64,000 nt of DNA. It comes from Haladaptatus halobius (GTDB taxonomy: Archaea > Halobacteriota > Halobacteria > Halobacteriales > Haladaptataceae). How positions within the stretch are numbered: the first letter of the stretch is position 1; each line of letters opens with the position of its first letter. Below are positions 19,151 through 26,664 of the stretch, piece by piece. The DNA is taken from NCBI RefSeq assembly GCF_020618475.1, contig NZ_CP085335.1, positions 2,418,001 through 2,482,000 of the forward strand, in the 5' to 3' direction. The notes under the pieces were generated by a model, which ran no database searches, was not told the origin of the DNA, and saw nothing but the letters and a program-made list of their open reading frames with translations. A program made the position numbers and the translations under genes.

Positions 19151-19300
19151 ATGTCGCAGGAGTGGCGGCCAGAAGGATACACGCTCGACGAAAACGACCC
19201 TCGATGGGGAATATGCGAGTACTGCAAGAAGAAGGTCTTCGTCGGTGGGAAGAACAAATCCGATCTCGTCCGACATCAGGACGAGTGCGAGCACCGCTGA
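19151..19300 (+). CDS. 49-residue C2HC zinc-finger protein
   Basis: The ORF runs from ATG at 19151 to TGA at 19298-19300. It contains CEYCKKKVFVGG followed by DLVRHQDECEHR, a C-x2-C-x16-H-x4-C arrangement typical of small zinc fingers. The remainder is polar. Codon use is GC-rich at third positions, and an AT-rich stretch (about 19080-19140) in front offers promoter material. It lies between divergent pcn and rlmE. Small zinc-finger proteins are abundant in haloarchaea and often regulatory; this one's role is unknown. Confidence 0.7.
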   Translation: MSQEWRPEGYTLDENDPRWGICEYCKKKVFVGGKNKSDLVRHQDECEHR

Positions 19301-19426
19301 CGGGCGATTTTCCGTCGGTCATCCGTCGCTCTCGGCGAGTGCCGACCACGCGAACGCCGGATATCGGTGACGACGCTCGTCGCCGAGTCGAAGCCCGTAA
19401 ACGGGTCTGTGCAGTACGGTCGAGCA

Positions 19427-20185
19427 ATGACCGGAAGAGACCACTACTACAACAAATCGAAACAGGAGGGCTATCGCTCCCGAGCGGCCTACAAACTCAA
19501 GCAGTTGGACGAGACCGCCCACGTCCTTCACGAGGGCGAGACGGTCGTCGACCTCGGGGCGGCTCCCGGCGGATGGTTGCAGGTCGCCGCCGAGAAGGTC
19601 GGCGATTCGGGCACCGTCGTCGGCGTCGACCTCCAGCGAATCGACGACTTGGACGGCGTCGAAACCATCCGGGGCGATATGACCGAAGACGAGACCCGCG
19701 AGAGAGTCCGCGAGGTCGCCGGCTCCGCCGACGTGGTGCTCTCGGACATGGCCCCGAACATGACCGGCGAGTACAGCCTGGACCACGCGCGCTCCGTCCA
19801 CCTTGCTCGGCAGGCGTTCAAGACGGCGCTCGACGTGCTCGATTCCGGCGGCGACCTCGTCGTGAAGGTATTCCAAGGACCGGACTTGGACGACCTGCGC
19901 GAGGATATCGACCGCGAGTTCGAGTACGTCAGAACCATGAGTCCTGACGCCTCGCGCGACGAATCCTCCGAAGTGTACCTCGTCGCTCGGAAGCGCCTCA
20001 CAGCCCCCGTCCGGGCGGGCGACACCCTCGAAGTGACCATCGAGGGTGTGGGAAGCGAAGGCGACGGCGTGGCGAAGGTCGAAGAGTACACGCTGTTCGT
20101 CCCGAACGCCGAGGAAGGCGAGACGGTCGAGATTCGCGTCGAAGAGGTGAAACCGCGGTTCGGATTCGCACAGCGGATAGACTGA
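19427..20185 (+). CDS. rlmE: 23S rRNA 2'-O-methyltransferase RlmE (FtsJ) with TRAM domain
   Basis: 252 residues from the ATG at 19427 (MTGRDHYYNKSKQEGYRSRA). RlmE methylates the 2'-OH of a uridine in the 23S rRNA A-loop. The SAM site VVDLGAAPGGW, the catalytic Asp in LSDMAPN and Lys in LVVKVFQG are all present. The last 60 residues are a TRAM RNA-binding domain (AGDTLEVTIEGVGSEGDGVA), an archaeal addition absent from E. coli RlmE. The 60 bases of open frame before the start look non-coding. Confidence 0.95.
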   Translation: MTGRDHYYNKSKQEGYRSRAAYKLKQLDETAHVLHEGETVVDLGAAPGGWLQVAAEKVGDSGTVVGVDLQRIDDLDGVETIRGDMTEDETRERVREVAGSADVVLSDMAPNMTGEYSLDHARSVHLARQAFKTALDVLDSGGDLVVKVFQGPDLDDLREDIDREFEYVRTMSPDASRDESSEVYLVARKRLTAPVRAGDTLEVTIEGVGSEGDGVAKVEEYTLFVPNAEEGETVEIRVEEVKPRFGFAQRID

Positions 20186-20216
20186 GAAATTCTCACCTCG
20201 AAACTAAATAACACAA

Positions 20217-20224
20217 ATATTTAT
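20217..20224 (+). promoter_or_regulatory. Probable TATA box before the small membrane gene
   Basis: ATATTTAT lies 23-30 bases upstream of the ATG at 20247 in otherwise GC-rich surroundings, suggesting the damaged gene is still transcribed. Confidence 0.5.
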
Positions 20225-20246
20225 CGGCACTAATTAATTCTGCCGT

Positions 20247-20464
20247 ATGGCTGGAGAAGGCTTGTTCGTCCTGATCACCCTCCTCTTCCTGGTTCTGGCG
20301 ATCGTCCTCCCGTTATGGTGTACAACGACGCACAGGAAAATAGTCCGCACAGTCCCGTTCTCTGGGCGCTCGTCGTGTTCTTCGGGGGATTACTGGGATT
20401 ACTGCTCTACTTCATCATCGGTCGAACTGGACGGGGGAGACGCCCGAGCCGGGCGCAGTACTGA
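20247..20464 (+). pseudogene. Small two-helix membrane protein, frameshifted
   Basis: The first 24 codons (MAGEGLFVLITLLFLVLAIV...) encode a membrane helix. At 20316-20320 (TGGTG) the frame is lost, and the next frame continues with VYNDAQENSPHSPVLW, then a second helix ALVVFFGGLLGLLLYFIIG and a basic tail to TGA at 20462-20464. Restoring one G (TGGGTG) gives a 72-residue two-helix protein. As sequenced, ribosomes would read an unrelated polar tail after helix 1. The homopolymer context leaves sequencing error possible. Confidence 0.75.
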
Positions 20465-20578
20465 AAACATCACGCGTTCGGTGCGTACCACCTGACGCGC
20501 CCTTCCGGCAGTAGCAGACGAATCGTCGACGTTCAGTGTCGAAATCCGAACGCGAGCGTCGGTAAGAGAACTTACCGC

Positions 20579-21304
20579 TCAGTCCGCCGCGCTCGGATGC
20601 GCCGGTGCGTACTCTCGGGAGCGCAGGTAGCCCACCACGGCGTATACAAGGGGCGTGTCGAAGACGGCGATGAGCAGTTTCATGATGTACTGCCCGACGA
20701 CGAGCGCGAGGATGAGGTCGCCCGGTAGTACGACTCCGACCCCGACGTACCGCGGGAAGACGTAGAACGCCACGCCGACGAAGATGACGGTGTCGATGGC
20801 CTGACTGCTCGCCGTCGAGCCGATGTTTCGCGCCCAGAGATGTGCGCCGTCGGTGAGTTCACGTATTCTGTGGAACGCGATGACGTCCCAGTTCTGGCTC
20901 ACGAGGTAGGCGAGCAGGCTTCCCACGACGACGGGCGTGCTCGCGCCGAGGACGGTGCGGAACTTCGCCGGGTCGACGCTGGACTGCGCGGCGGGCGCCG
21001 CGATGGTCGACCACACCAGCGCCAGCATGACGAAGTTCATGACGAACCCGACGTTGACGAGTCGCTGGGCGGCCCGCTTGCCGAACAGTTCGGCGTAGCA
21101 GTCCGACGCGAAGAAGGTCAGTGCGTAGGCCAGCGCCGCCCCCGGCAGGACGAGCGCGTTTCCGGTGACCGGCAGGGAGAAAGGGACGACGAACTCCAGA
21201 ATCTTCGCCGCGGTGAGTTGGGCTGTCATCAGCGCCGTGACGAACAGGGCGGCGATGGCGAGTTGGCCGGTGGCGAGCGCCGAGTGCGGCCGCTCGCTAG
21301 TCAT
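20579..21304 (-). CDS. yhhQ: Queuosine/archaeosine-precursor transporter, YhhQ/VUT family
   Basis: 241 residues with about six membrane helices. Family hallmarks are TALMTAQLTAAKI near the start, the ALTFFASDCYAELFG segment, and the central LVSQNWDVIAFHRIRE and STASSQAIDTVIFVGVAF motifs. YhhQ proteins import 7-deazapurine precursors such as preQ0. In archaea these feed archaeosine modification of tRNA. The start ATG overlaps the last codons of an upstream ribbon-helix-helix gene, so the two are co-expressed. Confidence 0.9.
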   Translation of the reverse strand: MTSERPHSALATGQLAIAALFVTALMTAQLTAAKILEFVVPFSLPVTGNALVLPGAALAYALTFFASDCYAELFGKRAAQRLVNVGFVMNFVMLALVWSTIAAPAAQSSVDPAKFRTVLGASTPVVVGSLLAYLVSQNWDVIAFHRIRELTDGAHLWARNIGSTASSQAIDTVIFVGVAFYVFPRYVGVGVVLPGDLILALVVGQYIMKLLIAVFDTPLVYAVVGYLRSREYAPAHPSAAD

Positions 21305-21470
21305 CTTCGAGTCTCCCGTGGCGCTCGTCTATCTCGTCCAGCAGGTCGAGCATCTTCCGGACTGAGGCTCGAATCGCCTCGCTTCGGTTGACGAACTTTC
21401 CGTCGTCGCCGACGTGCTCGTCCAAATCCGCGAGCAGTTCGTCGGGTACCTCGACGCTTATCTTGCTCAT
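21297..21470 (-). CDS. Ribbon-helix-helix (CopG-like) regulator
   Basis: 57 residues from the ATG at 21470 to TAG at 21297-21299. The N-terminal strand MSKISVEVPDELLADLDEHV followed by NRSEAIRASVRKML is a textbook ribbon-helix-helix dimer fold. The gene overlaps the yhhQ start by eight bases, so it is the first gene of that operon and may control it by binding its own promoter. It is too small for routine ORF cut-offs but convincingly coding. Confidence 0.85.
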   Translation of the reverse strand: MSKISVEVPDELLADLDEHVGDDGKFVNRSEAIRASVRKMLDLLDEIDERHGRLEDD

Positions 21471-21529
21471 ACCTCGAGATTATCGCAAGAATATAATAAG
21501 TTGTTTGGGCTGGACGGCGGGCGGAGATG

Positions 21530-24016
21530 TCAGCGCCGTCGCGCTCGGTGACTGCGCACTCCGTACGCCAGCAGGCCGACGAAGAACGATAGCGCCCCGA
21601 CTATCGCGGCCATCATGATCGTAGCAGTGGTGCGGGGGCGACCGAGTAACCCTTCGACCAGCAGCGATTCGGGTCGTATCGCGCTCGGAAGCATCGGCAG
21701 AACCTCGTTGGTCAGCCACGCGTCACCGCCGAAGAGAAGGGTCGCGTAGGTTACGAGGAATCCGACGATTATGACGCCGACCAGCTGTGCACCCTTCGCC
21801 CTGACGAGCCGACTGGAGCCGAGCATCGCCAGTCCGAGACCGTACGCGAGCGAGACGGGGATGGCGACAAGGAACATCGTGTAGAGGCTGTCCGGCGTCA
21901 CCAGTCCCGCGACGGCGAACGTGCCCACGACGACGACTCGCCAGCGTTCGCGCATCGTGTCGTAGGAGACGATACCGCCCGCGTGGAACAGGAGCATCGA
22001 GAGCGGAACGTCGGCGAGCATCCCGACGCCGACCGTGGTGAGGAAGACGAGCCAGAAGAAGCTCTTCACCCGGTAGTAGATGACCATATCCGCCTGGTGC
22101 GCGTCGGTGACGAGCCACGAGATGATGCGCGGCGCGACGATACCGTAGCCGATGGCACTCCCGACGAGTATACCGCCGACGAGCACGCCGCCCCACAGGA
22201 AGAAGACGTTGCGGTTTCCCCTGACGAGGTTGCGCTCTTTCATCGCCGGCCACCCGTAGTACAGCACCATCGGAAGCACCGAGACGGCGGCGAGGAGGGT
22301 GCTGACCTTCACCTCGAAGATGAGCGCTTCGACGGGGTGGAGCGTGACGATGTTGAGCAGGTCACCCTTCTGGACGATCTCCTGCGGAACGCGTCGCGTG
22401 AAGTCCTCGTTGATGACCTTCATCCCGCCTTTGTACAGCGCCACGAACACGCTGGCGAGGACGAGCATGAACACGCCGACGATGCGGAACATCTTCGACG
22501 TGAGACTTCGGAAGATGAACGCGATGTCGTAGTAGTAGCCGCCGATGTCGTCTTTGGTCGTCTCGTCTTCCGTGAAGGCGTTCGCCATGCCCGCGGCGGT
22601 GCTCTGGAAAACGTTGTCGTCCTCGTCCTCGCTCGGCTGGGGCTGTTTCGCAACGTCCTCCGCCAGCGGCGCGCCGTCGGCTTCGCGGACTTTTGATTCC
22701 TCGTCTTCCGCTTCTTCCTCGTGAACTTCGTCCCAGCGGTCGAAGATGGCCTGCGCCTTCTTCGGCTGGTCGTTCTCCATCGCGGCGCGGGCGTAGTCGA
22801 GTGATTCGCCCTCGCCCATCTCCTCAAACAGTTCCGGCGGAGCAGCACGCACGCCCGCGGCGTCGAGTCCGTCGATGTCGATCGCGGTGGGTGCTCCCGC
22901 CCGCTCCACGGTCGCGCCCGATTCGAGCGAGGTGAACAGGTAGTAGAAGAGAGCGAGGACGAACGCGAGGACTGCGACACCCGCTGCGGCGACGATGATA
23001 GCCGTTCCTCGCGGAAGCCCGACCAGTTGTTCGACGGACGGGAGGGCGTTCACGGGGCGGTACTTCGCGGGAAGCATCGGGAACAGTTGTTCTTCGACGT
23101 AGGCGCCGCCACCGCGCGAGATGAACAGATAGGCCCCGCCGGCGGCGAGGAGTGCGATGCCGAGGATGTAGTTCCACTTCGCTCGCATCGTCTTTCCGAG
23201 ACTCACCTCGCTGCTTCCGCGGCGGATGGTGACAACGATCTTCGTCAGATAGAGGCTGAAAGCGTACAGGACGAGCAGCGGTGCGGCCCACATGATCTGC
23301 GTGAACGGGTCGGGGGGCGAGAAGAACGCACCGAAGGTGAAGATGCCGACGACCGCGTACCGCCATTTGTCGCGGAACGTCTCGTACGGGACGACTCCCG
23401 TGTAGCCGAGCGCGCTCATGATGAGGGGCATCTCGGCGGCGAGTCCGAACGAGAGCGTGAGGACGAGCACGAACTCCGTCCACTCCACGATACCGTACTT
23501 CGGACTGAACCCCGCGTTGGTCGCGTTCTTGGCGAGGAACTCGAACATCAGCGGGAAGAAAAGCGAGTACCCGTACGCGAGGCCGCCGACAAACAGTGCG
23601 ACCGCGAGACCGAGCAGCGGAACGACCTTCCAGTACGAGATGGAGAAATCGGGGTACCAGTCGCGGTGCCGGAACGAGTCGCGGGCGTAGTAGAGCAGGA
23701 CGGGGATGGCGACGATGACGCCGGCCACCATCGCTATCTTCGCTTGCAACAGTATGACGTCGAACGGCGTCACCGCGACGATGTCGACTTGGTTCATCAC
23801 CTTCTTCGACATTCCGGAGGTCGTGACCTCTTTCAGAAACGGCCAGACGACCTGCGCCATCGCGTAGAACGTGCCGATAAAACCGATGACGAACGCGATG
23901 AAGACCTTCTGAAGATGCGTCTGAGCGGTCGAGAGCATCGAGCCGAGCGCCTCGCGCCCGGTCGCGACCGTCTTCGCGGTATCCTCGTCGATTACGCTGC
24001 TCCCCGAAGTAGACAT
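21530..24016 (-). CDS. tatCt: Double-length twin-arginine translocase subunit TatCt
   Basis: 828 residues, over twice a normal TatC. Two TatC domains are joined: the N-terminal one (about 25-290, with AAEMPLIMSALGYTGVVPYE) and a second one (about 500-790, with GMLADVPLSMLLFHAGG). Between them is an extra two-helix segment plus an acidic linker (EEVHEEEAEDEESKVREA), giving about 14 spans. This fusion is a haloarchaeal invention; these organisms export most secreted proteins folded, through Tat. It is divergently transcribed from tatCo, 94 bases apart. Confidence 0.95.
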   Translation of the reverse strand: MSTSGSSVIDEDTAKTVATGREALGSMLSTAQTHLQKVFIAFVIGFIGTFYAMAQVVWPFLKEVTTSGMSKKVMNQVDIVAVTPFDVILLQAKIAMVAGVIVAIPVLLYYARDSFRHRDWYPDFSISYWKVVPLLGLAVALFVGGLAYGYSLFFPLMFEFLAKNATNAGFSPKYGIVEWTEFVLVLTLSFGLAAEMPLIMSALGYTGVVPYETFRDKWRYAVVGIFTFGAFFSPPDPFTQIMWAAPLLVLYAFSLYLTKIVVTIRRGSSEVSLGKTMRAKWNYILGIALLAAGGAYLFISRGGGAYVEEQLFPMLPAKYRPVNALPSVEQLVGLPRGTAIIVAAAGVAVLAFVLALFYYLFTSLESGATVERAGAPTAIDIDGLDAAGVRAAPPELFEEMGEGESLDYARAAMENDQPKKAQAIFDRWDEVHEEEAEDEESKVREADGAPLAEDVAKQPQPSEDEDDNVFQSTAAGMANAFTEDETTKDDIGGYYYDIAFIFRSLTSKMFRIVGVFMLVLASVFVALYKGGMKVINEDFTRRVPQEIVQKGDLLNIVTLHPVEALIFEVKVSTLLAAVSVLPMVLYYGWPAMKERNLVRGNRNVFFLWGGVLVGGILVGSAIGYGIVAPRIISWLVTDAHQADMVIYYRVKSFFWLVFLTTVGVGMLADVPLSMLLFHAGGIVSYDTMRERWRVVVVGTFAVAGLVTPDSLYTMFLVAIPVSLAYGLGLAMLGSSRLVRAKGAQLVGVIIVGFLVTYATLLFGGDAWLTNEVLPMLPSAIRPESLLVEGLLGRPRTTATIMMAAIVGALSFFVGLLAYGVRSHRARRR

Positions 24017-24110
24017 TCCTTGCGAAGGGTAGCCGGGTGCCAGTTATCAATCTTCTCGTCTCACGAGATGAAGAAAGCCTATAATAACCGCGACACCTAG
24101 CACCGGGTGA

Positions 24111-24977
24111 ATGGGCGAAGAATCGGAGGCGACGGCAGGAAACAACTTATCGAAGGCTCCGGCCTCGGAGGAGGCGCCGGAGCCGCCGGAGGAGGAGCTG
24201 TACGCGCCGGAAGACCCTGAACCGGCGGTCGAGAGACCGAGCCAACCGGTTGGCGACGAGGAGATGCCGCTGGCGGATCACATCGAGGAGATGATAAAGC
24301 GACTCGCGGTCGTCATCATCGTCGCAGGCGTCGTGAGCGTCGTCGTTCTTCCGCTGGCGGACACCGTCATCAACTACCTCTGGAACTCCGTTCTTCCGGT
24401 CAACCCGGGGAGCGGACCGAACACCCGTCCCCGTCTCTACCACCCACTCGCGCTGGTGCTGACGAGACTCAAGGTCGCTAGCCTCGGCGGACTCATCGTC
24501 GCCCTTCCCGTGATGGTGTACGAGACGTACCTGTTCATGCGTCCGGGGCTATACCCGAACGAACGACGCTACTACCTCGCGGCGGTGCCGACCAGCCTCG
24601 TGCTCGCCCTCGTCGGCGTGAGCTTCGCTTACTTCCTCATCCTGCCCGCTATCTTCACGTACTTCCTATCGTACACACAGGAAGCAAACGTCGTCATTGC
24701 GTTCGGCCTGACGAAGACGTTCAACCTCATCCTGATGATGATGGGCGTGCTCGCCGTCGTCTTCCAGATCCCCCTGCTCATCATGCTCGCCATCATGATG
24801 GGGCTGACGACGCGGCAGTGGATGGCCAATCGCCGACTCTACTTCTGGGGTGGGTTCCTCGGCTTCGCGTTCCTGTTCAGCCCCGACCCGACCGGAATGG
24901 CTCCCTTCCTCGTGGCGCTCACGATGGTCGGCCTCTTTGAAGGAACGCTGTTCCTGCTGAAGTGGACGGGGAAGTAA
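24111..24977 (+). CDS. tatCo: Single-domain twin-arginine translocase subunit TatCo
   Basis: 288 residues. A 65-residue Pro/Glu-rich acidic cytoplasmic N-terminus precedes the TatC signature MPLADHIEEMIKRLAVVII and six membrane helices (RRYYLAAVPTSLVLALVGVS, then FGLTKTFNLILMMMGVLAVV and others). TatC recognises the twin-arginine signal. In haloarchaea TatCo is the second, conventional-length TatC partnered with TatAo. It is divergent from tatCt. No tatA gene is seen in the window. Confidence 0.95.
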   Translation: MGEESEATAGNNLSKAPASEEAPEPPEEELYAPEDPEPAVERPSQPVGDEEMPLADHIEEMIKRLAVVIIVAGVVSVVVLPLADTVINYLWNSVLPVNPGSGPNTRPRLYHPLALVLTRLKVASLGGLIVALPVMVYETYLFMRPGLYPNERRYYLAAVPTSLVLALVGVSFAYFLILPAIFTYFLSYTQEANVVIAFGLTKTFNLILMMMGVLAVVFQIPLLIMLAIMMGLTTRQWMANRRLYFWGGFLGFAFLFSPDPTGMAPFLVALTMVGLFEGTLFLLKWTGK

Positions 24978-25056
24978 GAGCAACCTCGCGTTTTCGTTCC
25001 TGTAACCATCGGCGTAAAACGTCACACAACGGTCGCTTGAAACCCCCGTAATCGGG

Positions 25057-25063
25057 TTATAAC
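25057..25063 (+). promoter_or_regulatory. TATA-like element before the candidate structured RNA
   Basis: TTATAAC at this position, preceded by a GGG that could be part of a BRE, would place a transcription start near 25085-25088, just before the first base-paired position of the predicted RNA at 25093. No gene start follows on this strand. Confidence 0.4.
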
Positions 25064-25090
25064 TAAGGAAGTGGCTTCCAAATTTGATAG

Positions 25091-25183
25091 TAGCGTTCGC
25101 GCCTGCCCTTAGCTCGCGTGCCAGCAGCTACAGACCGCAGTTCGCGTGCCAGCAAACTGCCACCCTTTGGGTGCGAACGCACA
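25091..25183 (+). ncRNA. Candidate structured small RNA with twin identical loops
   Basis: In the convergent gap between tatCo and larE, GCGTTCGC (25093-25100) pairs perfectly with GCGAACGC (25173-25180); the stem can extend to about 11 pairs with one G-U. Inside are two hairpins with different stems but the same loop. The first is TAGCT/AGCTA (25110-25114/25126-25130) and the second is GCAGTT/AACTGC (25137-25142/25155-25160); both loops read CGCGTGCCAGC. A third hairpin CACCC-TTT-GGGTG (25161-25173) competes with the outer stem. ACA follows the outer stem directly. Family unknown; strand chosen from the TATA element. Confidence 0.35.
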
Positions 25184-25214
25184 CGCTCGATTTCTACGAA
25201 GGTAACGGGATAGC

Positions 25215-26090
25215 TCACGCTCCGTCGGTCGGATACTCCGCGGCGAACACGTCTTCGACCAGCGGTTCGTCGGACGCCGATTCACTCTCCGGACTCACGC
25301 TTCCGGTCTGATAGCCGTGCAAGTCGAGCGTGACGTGGTCGAACCCGAGCTCCATGAAATGTTCGCGGGCGGCGCGGACGAACTCCTCGTCCAGCGCGCG
25401 CCGGAGTTCGTCGTCGCCGACTTCGATGCGGGCCAGTCCGTCGTGGTCGCGGACGCGGAACTGGGAGAACCCCCACCGGCGTAGCAGCGTTTCGGCGCGT
25501 TCGATGCGCGACAATCGTTCTTCGGTCACTTCGAGGCCGGTCGGAATGCGCGAGGAGAGACACGCCATCGAGGGTTTGTCGGCGACCGAGAGACCGTAGT
25601 CGTCCGCGAGTTCACGAACCTCGGCTTTCGAGATGTCGTGTTGCAAGAGCGGCGAGTAGGCGTCGAGTTCGTCCACCGCGCGCAGGCCGGGACGGTGGCC
25701 CGCGTCCACGTCGTCGGCGTTCGTCCCGTCGCAGACGACGTCGATGCCGAGTCGCTCCGCGGTCTCGAACATCGTGCCGAGACGCATCGTTCGACAGTGG
25801 TAACAGCGGTCGTCATCGTTGGCGACGAAAGCGGGATCGTCCAGTTCGCTGAACTCCGCGAGCTCGTGCCGGATACCGATTTCCCCGGCGACGCGGCGCG
25901 CGTCTTCGAGTTCGGCGTCCGGAAGCGTCTCGCTCTTGGCGGTGCAGGCGACCGCATCGTCACCTAGCGCGTCGTGGGCGATGGCGGCGACGACGCTCGA
26001 ATCAACGCCGCCGCTGAAGGCGACGAGGACGCCGCCTCGGTCGGCGAGGTCTGCCTTCGCAGCGGCCAGTTTCTCCTCGATGGTTGGCAT
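25215..26090 (-). CDS. larE: ATP-dependent sulfur-transfer protein LarE
   Basis: 291 residues from the ATG at 26090. PP-loop ATPase (AFSGGVDSS, about residues 24-32). LarE thiolates the nickel-pincer cofactor precursor of lactate racemase and related enzymes. The Cys equivalent to the sacrificial Cys176 of Lactiplantibacillus is present (about Cys177, SMACLSSR), and there is also a CYHC pair at about 96/99. Three cysteines in these places are associated with Fe-S-type LarE that is not consumed. No larB, larC or LarA-type gene is visible in the window. The 44 C-terminal residues are acidic. Confidence 0.9.
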   Translation of the reverse strand: MPTIEEKLAAAKADLADRGGVLVAFSGGVDSSVVAAIAHDALGDDAVACTAKSETLPDAELEDARRVAGEIGIRHELAEFSELDDPAFVANDDDRCYHCRTMRLGTMFETAERLGIDVVCDGTNADDVDAGHRPGLRAVDELDAYSPLLQHDISKAEVRELADDYGLSVADKPSMACLSSRIPTGLEVTEERLSRIERAETLLRRWGFSQFRVRDHDGLARIEVGDDELRRALDEEFVRAAREHFMELGFDHVTLDLHGYQTGSVSPESESASDEPLVEDVFAAEYPTDGA

Positions 26091-26167
26091 ACCTACCTCT
26101 CTCTGCTGGACGGGCAAAAGAATCTCGTGACGGAGCGTGAACCGCCCGGGGTTAATACCTCGTCTTC

Positions 26168-26200
26168 AAATATAATTTTATATATTTAAATTATTTATTC
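26168..26200 (+). promoter_or_regulatory. AT-rich promoter-like block
   Basis: A 33-base stretch almost free of G and C contains TTTTATATATTTAAA, the best TATA candidate upstream of the cysteine-rich peptide gene. It would give a transcript start near 26210-26215 and a leader of about 50 bases. It stands out sharply from the local GC content. Confidence 0.4.
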
Positions 26201-26239
26201 AATATTGGTAGCGAGCTAGCCTATTCGTATGTTATACGA

Positions 26240-26267
26240 TAGTAATTCCGATGTAGTAATTCCGATG
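26240..26267 (+). repeat. Exact 14-bp tandem duplication at the start of the cysteine-rich peptide gene
   Basis: TAGTAATTCCGATG occurs twice head-to-tail (26240-26253 and 26254-26267). Each copy ends in ATG; the first ATG is followed at once by TAG and the second begins the frame that is lost at 26276. Confidence 0.9.
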
Positions 26268-26608
26268 GAGACAAAACGACGCGACGATCCGTCCTGAAGG
26301 GTATCGGCGCGGGCGCAGTCGCAGGTCTCGGTGCGACAACCGTCGCGGCAGCCGAGGACGTGACGCCCCAGAATTGTTACACAGAATACGATTGCACGGG
26401 AGAGTCGTGCCAGTACGGCGGTGGCTATCAGCAGTACAGTCGAGAGTGTTGCGACTCCGATGACGGCTATCACTGTGGAAGCTGGAAAGACGTCGGTTGT
26501 TGCTGAACCGCCGCGAACTGTACCGACGTCGCGCGTCGTTCGAAATGCTATCAGTATGTTGATAATTCCGTCGAGTGCGAACCGCGGTCGACGAACGGCT
26601 GTTGCTGA
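26265..26608 (+). pseudogene. Tat-exported cysteine-rich peptide, broken by a frameshift and an in-frame TGA
   Basis: After ATG GAG ACA the frame is lost in an A4 run (26273-26276); with A5 it would read METKTTRRSVLKGIGAGAVA, a perfect Tat signal (RRSVLK). The mature part then has eight cysteines (NCYTEYDC, GESC, RECC, GYHC, VGCC) before TGA at 26504-26506. The same frame continues with a second five-cysteine segment (NCTDVARRSKC, VEC, NGCC) to TGA at 26606-26608. No in-frame start exists for the Tat frame. The family is not recognised; small Cys-rich exported peptides may be bacteriocin-like or metal-binding. The second segment may be a separate module lost by a nonsense change. Confidence 0.6.
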
Positions 26609-26664
26609 TCCGGCCACTTCAGGTCGGGAACGTTTTTTATTGGTGGCGCAATACCTCGGAGCGA

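Noticed and set aside
23027..24100. A long plus-strand frame opposite tatCt
   Set aside because: Low-complexity Arg/Asp/Glu content with no fold, exactly antisense to the TatC coding sequence.
25114..25154. GTGCCAGCAGC resembles the 530-loop region of 16S rRNA
   Set aside because: The match is only 11 bases and the surroundings do not resemble rRNA; it is the loop of the candidate small RNA.
26504..26506. TGA as selenocysteine
   Set aside because: No SECIS-like hairpin noted and haloarchaea are not known to use selenocysteine; the surrounding cysteine pattern favours a stop or a nonsense change.
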